The notes under the pieces are model-generated. The model saw only the letters and a program-made list of their open reading frames with translations. It did not search any database and was not told the DNA's origin. DNA of 64,000 nucleotides, from contig NC_079512.1 in NCBI RefSeq assembly GCF_000801105.2, positions 26,553,848 to 26,617,847 of the forward strand, given 5' to 3'. The stretch is from Raphanus sativus (lineage: Eukaryota > Streptophyta > Magnoliopsida > Brassicales > Brassicaceae). Numbering within the stretch: position 1 is the first letter of the stretch; every line of letters starts with the position of its first letter. Made by a program: the position numbers and the translations under genes. Below are positions 36,409 to 47,529 of this stretch, piece after piece.

Positions 36409-37602
36409 TAGGTCTGGGAGTTTTTATCCCAACTCGAAGTACCTACCTTAATCCGATCCGGGAAAACAAAAACCGGATCCAAACAAGTTATACAAAAGTA
36501 TTCGGGATTTATGAGTTTGATACTTTGGAGTTTGGTGATAATCTGAACCCAAATCTGAATTATGATTTGAAGATATCCAAAATTAGTTAAATATATTAAT
36601 GTTTTATATATATTAAAATAATTTAGATATTTTATAATATTCAAAAGATTTTGTAATTTTTTCGTTAGCAACTTAAATAGATTCATATATACTTTGTAAA
36701 CCAAATTGATAATTCTGCATCTATATAGACAACAAACGATAGCTGATTCTTTGCACTACTGCGCGACCATCCGCCTTTGAATTCTGCATCTTTGGTATAT
36801 GAATGAGCTCTGAACTGGTGAAACTTCTCTTCGATCAATATCTTTATATCTTCTAAATAGCTTGCAAAAGCTGATGGTCTTTCTTCTGGTTTTGAAACCA
36901 TCTTCACCGGTTGAGAACAATCCTCCGTTGCAAATATAATTATAAACTGTCTTAGATTTCTCATAAATTTCATTGTCCAAATGAGAACCTCTATCTCCGA
37001 ATATAGTGGCGACTAACTCGCTCTTGTAATCTTCACTCCCATCAAACCATCAAAACTTTCTAGTATGTTATACCATTCTTGTCCCAAAAAATTTTCTTGA
37101 TTTTCCATGATATATCCGTAAAATACCGTATACTTTGATATATGGTACTACTGATTTTACTGGTAACCGAGTTTGATTGATTCGCTGAGTAAGTTTATTT
37201 TGTGTCTCAGCCCAAAGTAATGATTCTGTTTCTACCAATTTGAGAGTAGTTCTAGGATCAATATCAAAGTTGCTAAATATTTTGTTGTTGTTTCTTCTTT
37301 TCCATATATGCCTTGTTTGTTTTATTTGTTATTTTAAATACTTTTTAGTTAGTTTAGATGATTTAAATAATTTTCAATTAGATTTGTGAAATAATTAATT
37401 AATTTTAATTTTTTGACAATCTTTTCAAGTTTTTTTTAAAAAATTAGATAATTTTAGACTATGATTACAATCTGATCTGAACCGAACCGAACACGACCGA
37501 TAATTAGTAAAACCCAAATGAAACTTATAAGCATAATATCGAAAATCCGAGAATCCGAATGAATCGAATAGAAACCGAGAGGGATCCAAAAGCCCATGCC
37601 TA
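36409..37602. mobile_element. Degenerate hAT-like element
   Basis: The left end TAGGTCTGGGAG and the reverse complement of the right end TAGGCATGGGCT are imperfect inverted repeats of the TAGGGxTGGG hAT type. The inner flanks carry the ccgaaccgaa/aatccgaaxx words typical of such Brassicaceae repeats (36450-36560 and 37480-37580). The candidate 8-bp flanks (cataagaa, catgagtg) match only partly. The core contains a LINE RNase H relic. Confidence 0.5.
36690..37265 (-). pseudogene. LINE-type RNase H domain relic
   Basis: Reading the minus strand from 37265, the order is DPRTTLKLVETESLLWAETQ, then a central part, then SAFASYLEDIKILIEEKFHQ, then a C-terminal NQLSFVVYIDAELSIWFTK. This order and wording is that of the C-terminal RNase H-like domain of plant non-LTR retroelement proteins. 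Frames change and stops occur. No reverse transcriptase is adjacent. Confidence 0.6.
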
Positions 37603-37700
37603 CATGAGTGTGTTTTCATATTGTTTTTATTTAATCTATGCTAAACGGAATTTATAAAATTTTATATGCACATATAGTTGTCGTTAATTCATGCCAAAAA

Positions 37701-39136
37701 TCCCTATTTGAGAAGTGATTTGCCACATGTCTTCTCTACAATCGTTTTCACAAAAAAAATTGTGACGTGTCTATTAAGATTGATGACATGTCATATGGTT
37801 AAATATGACATGGACAATTACATTTAATGCTGATATATATTTTTGGAAATCTTTTTATTATATGGCAATAACTCATATATTACATTTAATATTGATTTAT
37901 ATTTTTGGTAAACTTTGTAGAATATGTTAATAACTCATAAATCATCACTAAAAATAAATATATTCAAATATGACATTTTGAATTTCGAAATATTATATAA
38001 TTTTACTTTTATATTTATAAAATTTTTATTATCTAAAATTTTCTAAATTTTCTGAATTAAAAAAACAATTTAAATCGTAATATCATTAGTTTCTTTTAGA
38101 TATCTACAAATTATATAAATATTATTTAGTTTTAATTTTTGATAACTATACAATTTTATATGATTTTAGTAATTTTGTACAAGTTGATTTAATACATTTA
38201 ACCAAATGAAATAAATAATTTTTTAATCTAAGATTTTAACTTTATATATATCATATATATTATTAAATATAATTTAAAATAAAAAAAATATTTTCTCTTA
38301 ATTTATGCTTAATTAATGATATTTATATTAATTATTGGTCAAAAATAAAATATATAATATTAATAAATTACAATTTAAAATATAATTTAACTTTTAAAAA
38401 ATTCATCACTATACATGGTGCAGGAAAATACCTAGATTAATAATTGTGACATGACTACTAAAATTGTTAGCATGTCTTATAGATTAATATGACATGATCA
38501 ATTATATTTAATGTTAAATTATATTTTTGGTAAACGTTTTAAAATATGGTAATAACTCATATATTATATTTATTGTCGATTTATATTTTGGACTTTTTAA
38601 AATGTGGTAATAACTCATAAATCATCATTAAAATAAATATATTTAATTATGACATTTCAAATTTCGAAATATCATTTAAATTAAAAATATTTCAAATATA
38701 CATATTTTTAGAAAATTATAAAAATTAAATCATAAAATCAAATTAAATCGTAAAATCGTTAGTTTCTTATATTTTTTTTACAACCATTAGTTTCTTATAT
38801 ATATCTACAGATTTTATAAATATTGTTTAATTTTAATTTTTGAAAATTATGCAATTTTACATATTTATTTAATATATTTAATTAAAATAAATAGATAGAA
38901 AAATCTACCTAAGATTATAATTTTAAATATATACATACTCATTCTTAAATATAATTCAAAATAAACAAAATTGTTATTATCTTAATTTTAATGTTCAGTT
39001 AAATCAAATTTATATTAAAATATTGATAAGAAAAAAGAAAATTTATAATATTAATAAAAATTAAATATAATTTATATTTATCTATTAAAAATATTTTAAA
39101 ATTCTTTTACTGCACATGGTGCAGGAAAACACCTAG
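37701..39136 (+). mobile_element. Tandemly duplicated Helitron
   Basis: Starts A|TCCCTATTTGAGAAGTG (37701) and ends with the hairpin CTGCACATGGTGCAG (39110-39124) followed by GAAAACACCTAG|T (39136). A second, internal 3' end (tacatggtgcaggaaaatac then CTAG at 38432-38435) is followed directly by a second copy of the interior (attgtgacatgactac...), so two units of about 700 bp stand head to tail. The copies are clearly diverged, so the duplication is not recent. Confidence 0.8.
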
Positions 39137-39595
39137 TAAACATTACATTCAAAGTTTTAAGAAAATTAAATGCATAAAATCTTAAACAAACTTTTTCATA
39201 AAAACATATAATACTGAGACGGGTGATTGGTGTCTGCTAATGCCCAATCCAGGTAATATATAATCCCTAACCAAATCAACATTATGCTAACGCCCAATCC
39301 ATGTAACAATCCCTAACCAAATCAACATTTATTCTAAAATTAAGTTATACTGGATAGCTGTTCTTAAATCCTACTATTATTCTTTTTAGAAACTAGTTCT
39401 ACATTTGGAAAAGTAGAGATTAGGTAGAAGGCCCCCATGAAGAAAACAACAATTACCAACTCTAGAGTAAGATGAATAGAGAGCTTGACAAATGACAATA
39501 GACCTAAACATTAAACCGACATAACCGGAACCCAAACCGGATACTTTGATCTCCTTTCTTTCCTAATAAAAAAGGTCAACCACAAAACTCCAAAC

Positions 39596-39598
<3 letters not shown>

Positions 39599-39634
<36 letters not shown>
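39599..39634 (+). repeat. (TC)n microsatellite in PME51 leader
   Basis: Eighteen TC dinucleotides about 150 bp upstream of the PME51 start codon. CT-rich leaders are common near plant transcription starts and bind GAGA-type (BPC) factors; a role here is inference. Confidence 0.8.
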
Positions 39635-39637
<3 letters not shown>

Positions 39638-39783
39638 TCCATCTCTGCGCGCATGATCGCAATAGTGTTCCACTATCCGCCGCCCGTGACTCTAATGGTC
39701 CGTGACTGTAATTCATTTTCCTTTTTCAATTAATTAGTTACACACACACTTATACATATATACACACACACAACGTTATCCAA

Positions 39784-41594
39784 ATGGCTTCGTCGAAACC
39801 ACTCCATCATCCCCTCTTCTCCTCCGCTAAATCCCACCGGAGAAAACTCCCAATCCGCTGCTTCTGTCTCTTACTCGCCGCCATGTCCTCCGTTCTCATC
39901 CTCCTCTTCTCTCTATCCCTCCTCGCCTCTCAATCTTCCTCCTCCCGCCACCGATCACCCTCCGCCGCACCTCCCCCCGCCGCAGCTCAGATCCGCCTCG
40001 CCTGCAAGGCCACTCGCTACCCAGACCAATGCCTCGCTTCCCTATCCGAACCGGGCCGGGTCCCTCCGGATCCGAGCCCGTCTCAGATCATCCGCTCGGC
40101 GATCTCCGTCTCTCTGCAAACCCTCGGAACCGCCCAGTCGAAAGTGAAGTCCATCCTGGACGCGTCCGCAGGGAAGAATCTCGACCGCACCAACGCCGCG
40201 AACACGTGTCTCCAGCTGCTCTCTTACTCCGAGCGCCGCACTCGATCGACGGATCAGGCTCTGACACGTGGAGGCGGAATCAAAGACGCGCGCGCTTGGC
40301 TCAGCGCTGCTCTCGTGTACCAGTACGATACGTGGTCGGCGCTCAAGTACGTCAACGACACTAAACAGGTCGGCGAAACGATGTCGTTTCTCGACGGGCT
40401 TATCCACGTCACCAGCAACGCTCTTAGCATGATGGTGTCGTTCGATAACTTCGGAGACGACGTCGCGTCGTGGACTCCTCCGAGAACGGAACGGGACGGT
40501 TTCTGGGAAAAGGCTGGGCCGGGTTTGGGCTCGGAGGCTAATATGGGCTTCCCTTCCGGTTTAAAAGAAGACGTGACGGTCTGCAAAACCGGGAAATGCG
40601 GTTACAAAACGGTGCAGGACGCCGTTAACGCTGCGCCGGAAGATAACGGAGCGGTTAAGTTCGTTATAAAGATCAGCGAGGGAGTGTATGAGGAGACCGT
40701 TAGAGTTCCGTTTGAGAAAAGAAACGTCGTCTTCGTCGGAGACGGTATGGGCAAAACGGTCATTACAGGATCGTTGAACGCTGGTATGCCTGGGATCACC
40801 ACGTACAACACTGCCACTGTCGGTGAGTCAAAACGTGTTTTTTTAATGTTAAAAAAGCAACTTGTTACATGTTTGGTTTTATTGAGTTACATGTTTGGTT
40901 GGTTTTGATAGGAGTGGTAGGAGATGGGTTCATGGCGCGTGATCTAACGTTCCAGAACACAGCGGGACCAGACGCTCACCAAGCTGTAGCCTTTAGATCC
41001 GACAGCGACTTTTCTCTGCTGGAGAACTGTGAGTTTCTTGGGAACCAAGACACACTCTACGCACATGGACTTCGCCAGTTCTACAAAAAATGTCGTATCC
41101 AAGGAAACGTTGACTTCATCTTCGGAAACTCAGCTTCCGTGTTTCAAGATTGCGAGATCCTAATCGCGCCGCGTCAGCTTAAACCCGAGAAGGGAGAGAA
41201 GAACGCCGTCACTGCCCAAGGGAGAGTGGACCCGTCACAGTCGACGGGGTTCGTGTTCTTGAACTGTTTGATAAACGGAACAGAGGAGTACATGAAGCTG
41301 TATAGAGCTAACCCCAAGGTGCATAAGAACTACTTGGGGAGGCCGTGGAAAGAGTTCTCCAGGACTGTGTTTATAGGCTGCAATTTAGAGGCTTTGGTTA
41401 TTCCTGATGGGTGGTTACCGTGGAGCGGGGAGTTCGCGCTCAAGACGCTGTATTATGGTGAGTCTGAGAACACGGGTTCAGGATCTGATAGGTCAAAAAG
41501 GGTTTCATGGAGCAGTGAGATTCCGGACGAGCATGTTCATGTTTACTCGGTGGCTAACTTTATTCAAGCCGATGAGTGGGCGTTGTCTGGTTAA
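39784..41594 (+). CDS. PME51: Pectinesterase/pectinesterase inhibitor (PME51-like)
   Basis: Two exons (39784-40822, 40912-41594) give 573 residues. It removes methyl esters from cell-wall homogalacturonan. A signal anchor lies at about residues 27-49 ([20 protein letters not shown]). A pectinesterase-inhibitor pro-domain follows from about 68 to 225, beginning with [13 protein letters not shown]. The catalytic beta-helix domain runs from about 265 to the end. Catalytic and signature residues are visible: QAVAF, GNQDTLY (Asp about 393), DFIFGN (Asp about 414) and YLGRPW. All key residues look intact, so it should be active after secretion. The first exon is notably GC rich. Orthologue of AT5G09760, which lies next to HEC3 in Arabidopsis. 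Confidence 0.95.
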
Positions 41595-42454
41595 ATCAAT
41601 TCAAGACTAAAAGCTTCATTAGTAGAAACATTTCTCATTGTACTTTAGTTGAGAGAGTTTATAAAACTTTAAAAAAAAATTTCCTAATTTTTGCGTCGGT
41701 ACGAGTTAATATCAATTGAGATTTTAGATCTTTAGGGGTAAATCAAAAAAGTTTCAAACTTTTGGAGGAAACAGCTTTTGTTTGTTATTGAATATAGCTA
41801 TCAAACTTTTAGGAAGCGTGTTGGGGTAAAATCATAAATGGGTATGGAGGAGTCTCTAGTTGCAAGCAGGGAAGCGTCTGATGCTTTTTTGCTTGACGTT
41901 AAAGCTAAGTTTGTTGTTATAAGAAACGAAATTCCCGAAAGTTTTCAACGAAGTAGACATCATCATCATCATTTCAATGTTCTGAGAGTTGGCCATAAAA
42001 GTAAGCAGGAGGATGTAGGTTGCAGAAACTGGTAAAGGGCAGGTAAAACCCGTTTAGTTTTCAAAGAAGGGTAGGTTTCAATAGTAAAGTTATTTTGGAC
42101 TTTAGCCTTTTAGGGTTCTTTCTAAGTGGTTCACCTAAAGACAAGTTATTGGGGGTAGGTGTCCATGCATTAGGCACATAATTCTATTGTTTTGGACCTT
42201 TTGATTGATCATAGGGGCACATATTAAGAGATTAGTGGCCACAAAGTCTAACACAAAGTTTTTACTGTTGGGCAAAAAAAAAGCATCACTAGACCGGTTG
42301 ATGCAAGGCTACATTTTAAATGTTCAGAACTAAAATAAAAGCTAACTTTATTGTTTACCTCTGTGAAAACATGCTATGACAAATAATGGATGACAGACAA
42401 AAGTACATTACTTTGAGACAAGACCAAGATATTTTGGTGGATAGAAGGAACCCA
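41595..42454. other. PME51 3' flank
   Basis: Contains the PME51 3' UTR. A plus-strand 65-codon ORF (41838-42035) with a His run has no recognisable family and is not called. Nothing else seen. Confidence 0.4.
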
Positions 42455-42655
42455 AGTTTTTCTCCTCCTTATGTGGAGCAAACTACTTCATGAGGTGGGA
42501 TTTTGCCCACGGCTCCAACGAGCACTCGTTGTGGACCTTGTGGTGGTTGGGCTGTTGCTGGATTCGATTGCCTAATCTCGTTCTCTCTGTCGATAAATCT
42601 ACCCAAAGTCCATGACCGCTAACTTCACCAGTATTCTTCTAACAACATTGTTATT
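42455..42655 (-). pseudogene. Ribosomal protein L17 relic
   Basis: The minus strand reads GRFIDRENEIRQSNPATAQP in one frame. After a frameshift it reads LEPWAKSHLMK, then a stop (tag), then FAPHKEEK. These match the C-terminal end of plant bacterial-type L17 (IDRENELRQ...QPPQ...DPW...FAPPKEEK). A weaker upstream stretch (RRILVKLAVMDFG) continues it. With a frameshift and a premature stop it is dead. Arabidopsis has an L17 gene (AT5G09770) right after PME51, so this is the syntenic copy in decay. Confidence 0.75.
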
Positions 42656-43107
42656 TCGTGTGGATCATTAAATGTAACAGAAGCAACAATGAAGTAGAAA
42701 CACGTTTAACGCTATGTAGACCATTGGAACAGCATCACCAACTCGTTTGATAAATTTCATCTTGTTACAATCACAAGCTTCAGATTTTTTTATTATTATT
42801 TTTTTTCTTGAGTTCTTTCTGTTAACTAATATAATGATAAATTCATAGGAAGAAGTATATTTTTTTAATCTTATTTGGCAAAGGTCTACAAGAACATAGA
42901 AAAGAAGTTAAAATTTTCATTTTTAAACCAAACAAAAGTTCTGCCAAAGAAGATAGAATTAGTCTATCACTAACTTCATAGTTAAGAATGATTAACCTCT
43001 CCAATGACCATACAATTCAGATCTATACCCTTTTTAATTGGCCTGTATAAAAACCCTATTGAATTATTTCAGAGACTCTGTCAAACTGTCTGAAGTGAGA
43101 GAGATGA

Positions 43108-44893
43108 TCATAGGAAGTGATGAGTAGGATACTCATGTTCATAACCATTGTAGTCATAGTAAAGCCTCTCCCCTTTCGCGATATCGCGTGTAGCCACTAT
43201 AAGAACCCGAACTTCGCCGTTGATGCTATACCTCACGCATTTACAGTTCTGCTTCTTCTTACCATACCTGCAAAACCATCAGTATGAAGTTTTTGTCAGA
43301 ACAAAAAGAAACCTAAAAGATATTATTATATCTTAGCTTTACCTATTGTGATTGTTGATGCCACTGATGAAGCGAGATATGTTTCCATACTTGTCAGGGC
43401 AAATAACAAGAGATTTCGATGGATCTTCAGATAAGAGGAGAGTCATAATGCTGTCACAATCGTCCTTCTCACGGTTCTTTAAGTAGTCAACATCTCCTGC
43501 ATATTCAGCTATCAATGTGAAGTCCTTAATTGGACCGTCTGCTTCAACTGTGAAACTGTAAAAAAAAAAAAAATGTTAATAATGTCATTAAGCGAAGATT
43601 TGATCAAAATGAATGTGTACCCTTGAAACTGATCTTCGACGACAACAAGAGGAGGGTATTCTCCTCGTCGATTCATAGCTCGAGACTGTTCCAATGTCTC
43701 GAAATCTTCTTTTGGAAGCACCTAAAAGGGAAGAAGTGAGTGAGTTCTTGAAAAGAGCTGAAAAGATTTGTATCTCTTTTTGTTCTTTTCTTACCTGCAC
43801 GCCACCTATCTCGAACATGGATTGATTAGCAGAGCGAGGAGCCATCCCTGGGACATAAGTTAACTCGTTGCTGTATTTCATGTTCAAGCTTGTTAAAGCG
43901 GATGCAAGTGTTCTGAGCTGTGCATCCCTTTGAAGAGGATCTTTCGCTGGAACAAAAGGTAACAGTCTTCTCTTTCTCTTCGTCATAGTCAAAGGGCGAG
44001 ATCGTCTCTTGTGCTTTGTTGTCTCTTCTTCAAACCAAAAAAAAACAATAAATAAAGCCATTAAAAACGAAAAATATTGCTCATCTTCAAAAACACTTAA
44101 TAATATTCTGTTAATCAATGAAGCAGCTAGTTCTCATCAATGCTTGTTTAACCCTAAACCTCAATGCATCATCAGGTGCAATATACAAATCCATATTTCA
44201 AGAATATTATAAGCTAAAAGTTAAATCATCTCTTCGGTTTCATCCTTTTAGACCCGATTTTTAGAACACTATACAACAAAAAGATGATGAAAACCGAACC
44301 TTGACTCAACTCTGGTTTCTCTGTTCCATCGATTGACTTCTCAATCCGGAAGAAATGCATAATCTTCCGCTGAGAATAACCTAAACAAAATCACCCCCAA
44401 ACAAACAAACAGTTGAATACAAAAAAAAAACACACGAAAGTTACGAACTTTAACCCAACAAAAAAACAAAACAAACACACACACACATACATCTCACAGG
44501 TCGTTGGTCGGAACAATCGACACAAAACCATTGTCCGATAGGGACACGAACCACGATCGGCCTAAGGCATCGCATATGGAACCCTCTGTCGCACATGTCG
44601 CAGAGGAGAAGCTCGTCGTCTCTTTCTCCCGACCCGCATTTCTCGCAGGCGACGTCACCGTACCGGCCGCCACCGTCGCAGGTGACGTCGCCACCGTAGA
44701 CGTCGTCTTGCACCTGATCAGCGGCGGGCGCGGTCACCGCCATTATCTCGGCGATTGATCTCATCTTCCTCGGTGGAGATTCGGAGGAGGGTCGTGGTCT
44801 CCGTGGAGGAGCGTTGGTTCTTCGCCTCGAGGAAGGAGATGAAGCAGCAGCAGCAGCAGCTGGGGAGGAGGGGGAGGTGTGGGACGTAGCCAT
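43108..44893 (-). CDS. ATXR5: Histone H3K27 monomethyltransferase ATXR5 (PHD-SET)
   Basis: Deposits H3K27me1 on replication-dependent H3.1, silencing heterochromatin and preventing re-replication. Six exons (44491-44893, 44300-44380, 43795-44027, 43621-43721, 43343-43555, 43108-43267) give 396 residues. The PHD finger spans about 83-127 (CEKCGSG...CDMCDRGFHMRC...FCVDC). A PCNA-interaction box QRKIMHFF lies at 138-145. The C-terminal SET domain includes FTLIAEYAGDVDYL, SRFISGINNHN and LYYDYNGYEHEYPTHHFL. The chosen exon 1 donor (gtatgt at 44490) and exon 2 acceptor keep the box intact; a nearby GT at 44497 with an internal acceptor also stays in frame but destroys it. The start is the Met of MATSHTSPSS. 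Orthologue of AT5G09790. Confidence 0.93.
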
Positions 44894-45359
44894 GATGATG
44901 GCTCTCAAAAGACGAAGAGACGCTCTGAGAGAATGGTTTTCGATTGGTTGGGGCCTGATGGCTAATGTGCACCCGTCCGCGTCACCTGGAAGAGTGTAAT
45001 TTTTTTGGGTTCTTTCTTCCCCCTTTTTGTATTTGTTACTGTCCAAAAGTTCAGTCATGGTAAGAAATCAATTTTTTTATCAAATTATTAAATGTTTTTG
45101 ACTATTAAAAGTATACGATTCATTAGTTTAAGTATTATATTACTGACTTACTAAGAAATATACAAATAAGAATGACAGATTTTATTGACTGCTGCATAGA
45201 TAATATAATTCCTTTTATGGAAGGATATAAAATGTAACTCACATACAAAGTTTTTAGAAACAAATTTTGAATTTTTTTTTCTAGCATTTCTCTTTTATTT
45301 TAATGTATTATCTCTTAATTATGCTGCTGGAAATATTGAACAAAAAAAATATATATACA

Positions 45360-45761
45360 GGGGGTGTTAGTAGGAGTTAGATTTATAATTATTTGTTAAT
45401 GTTTTTAGAATTTAGAGTTAGTGAATTATAGATTTTTACACTCTTATTAAAATCTAGTGTTATTGGTTTGATGACTTTATAATTTTATGAAACAAAATTT
45501 TCCAAAAAAAATATATATTTAATGATTCTATAAATATATTAAAGTTAGTTATTTGAAGTTGTTTTCTAAAGTTAATATTAAATATGAATTTGAGAACAGT
45601 ATGTATATTCTTCAAATCTTAAAATCATTGTAGCAATTTATTTTTTATAGATTTTGACAACATATATACAAAATTCTCTCAAATTCTTTCCAGATTTAAG
45701 AAATTTCTCAACTTTTAAAATCAACAAATTCTATATAAATCTAATTCCTTCTAACACCCCC
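45360..45761. mobile_element. Tourist/Harbinger-like MITE
   Basis: 402 bp with ~28-bp inverted ends: left GGGGGTGTTAGTAGGAGTTA and the reverse complement of the right, GGGGGTGTTAGAAGGAATTA, continuing GATTTATA in both. The G-rich GGGGGTGTTA end is typical of PIF/Harbinger MITEs. A clear 3-bp target duplication is not evident. Confidence 0.75.
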
Positions 45762-45927
45762 TTAGTGATTCTAAATGAGTATATATTGGTTACTATCATT
45801 AAAAAATCCAAGTATCCAATGACATAAACAATTTTGTAAAGTTATCTATATTGATTATCTTTGGTTTTTCAAAACTGACAAAGGTCAGAAAGCAAAGGAA
45901 ATAAATAAAATAGTCTTTTTTAAAACA

Positions 45928-46175
45928 AAATAGTCTTTCAAATGAGTAAAAAACAAATTGTTGAGATCTTTATTTACCATGTAAAGTTATTCGATGGTTA
46001 AAAAAATGGTTAACTTTTTTTGTTAGAGAAATTTCATTGAGTCTCTACCTATAACAGTGTCTTTCCAATATATTGGGTATTTCTTAATATTTCAAACTTT
46101 TGATCATTGAATAATTTTATATGGTAAATAATTATCTAAACAATTTGTTTGAATTTCTCATTTGAAAGACTATTT
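45928..46175. mobile_element. Long inverted-repeat (foldback) MITE
   Basis: Arms of about 75 bp start AAATAGTCTTTCAAATGAG on the left and its complement on the right. Internal blocks (caaattgtt, ttatttaccat, ttattc) pair in register, leaving a ~90-bp centre. The transcript would form a long hairpin. A nearby segment (46198-46245) is an inverted copy of part of the neighbouring MITE (about 45610-45650). Confidence 0.7.
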
Positions 46176-46245
46176 AATTTTTTAAGATTTTGAATATTGT
46201 CAAAATCTATGAAAATAAATTGCTACAATGATTTTAAGATCATTG

Positions 46246-47529
46246 AATAATGTCTTAATTCTAATAAATTATGGGTGCGAGTTATATGGAAAATGGAAAA
46301 TGAGAACATGATTCTAAAGAGCAACATTAATTTTTTCATGGGTTAGAATGCACAGCCTGATGGAAGAACGTAACTTTCAGCTATACTCTGAGTAGTCAGT
46401 ACCTCGAAAATATGTCATGGTTTGAAGTATCGCACGTTATCATTACTTTTTGATGTATCGGGCTTGATAATGATAGGTGTTGTGACTCGACCACCGGCTT
46501 AGCAATATACCATGAACCATTTTAAATTTTGAATTCTTTAACTTACATATCTGATAGAAAAACACACTAATATGCCTATAACTTAAAGCCATGGAAACAA
46601 ATAAGAAAACTTAATTAATTAAAGACAGCTATTAAGAAGTCTTCCTCCTTGCTTTGGGTCATATTAACTAAAGAACTATAAATTAAGCTTCTTCATCTTC
46701 AATCAGCAGTCTTCCTAAATTGAGAACCAATTTAAAATTACTCCAAGATGACTTCAAAAAGTATACTATTAATTTGTAATCTCCTCGTTCCAACATCCCT
46801 AAACCTAATAGTATATTGTTTAAATTGGTAATATAATCTTTCTTAGTCCATGATTATTTTGGAGTCTTTGGACATAGGTCTTGTGTGAGTGTGGGTTCCT
46901 TAAACATTAAAAAAAACATAGGAATATCGCCATAAGTCAACATCTTCCAATTTCTTGCTATTAACAATTCAAACTCCACTTTTTCATTCCATCACCATCA
47001 ACAAAAACACCCTTTCAAAAAGATTATACAATTCCTCAATTCCACGCAAAACCCCTTCAACAAAATAATATTCCCCCTTCTTTAGCGCTCTCGTTTTCTC
47101 TCATCGGCTCCAATCTTTTAATTTATAAATGTCTTCTCGAAATCGCAGAACATCAAGAATCAACCAACTCACGAAAACAATTCTTGGTCTTCCTTCTTGT
47201 CATATCTAGTTGCAGAGCAAGAACCACGAATGTACTACTCATCATGAGCTCACAACCAAACGAACCGACGTAGTTTTGCTACAATGACATCGTTGTGCAA
47301 AACAACCGACGAGTTCAAAACAAACCGACGTAGTTTAGCAAATATTCAGTGTACAGTTTTTGGATTTTTGCCACGTCATTTTCGGTTCCAGCTTCTGGTC
47401 CAGAAGACACAATGACATCGGTTTTTGACTTTTAGTACTACCAGCACTCGATCTTCTCCTTGAAGCTCAAAGGTTTTTAATAAATCAATCTCCCTTCTTG
47501 TTTTTGTAAGTTTTGTGGTTTAATTTTTA
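46246..47529. other. Intergenic, promoter-like tract without a gene
   Basis: 47000-47470 is C/A rich and less AT-biased, and the word accgacgtagttt occurs twice (about 47266 and 47323). No protein could be recognised. The Arabidopsis neighbour PUB28 (AT5G09800) is expected here but I do not see it. Confidence 0.4.

Noticed and set aside
40029..40817. ORFs in other frames of PME51 exon 1
   Set aside because: The exon is GC rich, which leaves alternative frames open by chance; only the PME frame carries family motifs.
41838..42035. 65-codon ORF with a His run downstream of PME51
   Set aside because: No recognisable family or splice context, and it lies in the PME51 3' flank; could not be supported as a gene.
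47100..47470. First exon of a PUB28-like gene
   Set aside because: Composition looks leader-like, but no U-box wording could be read in any frame.
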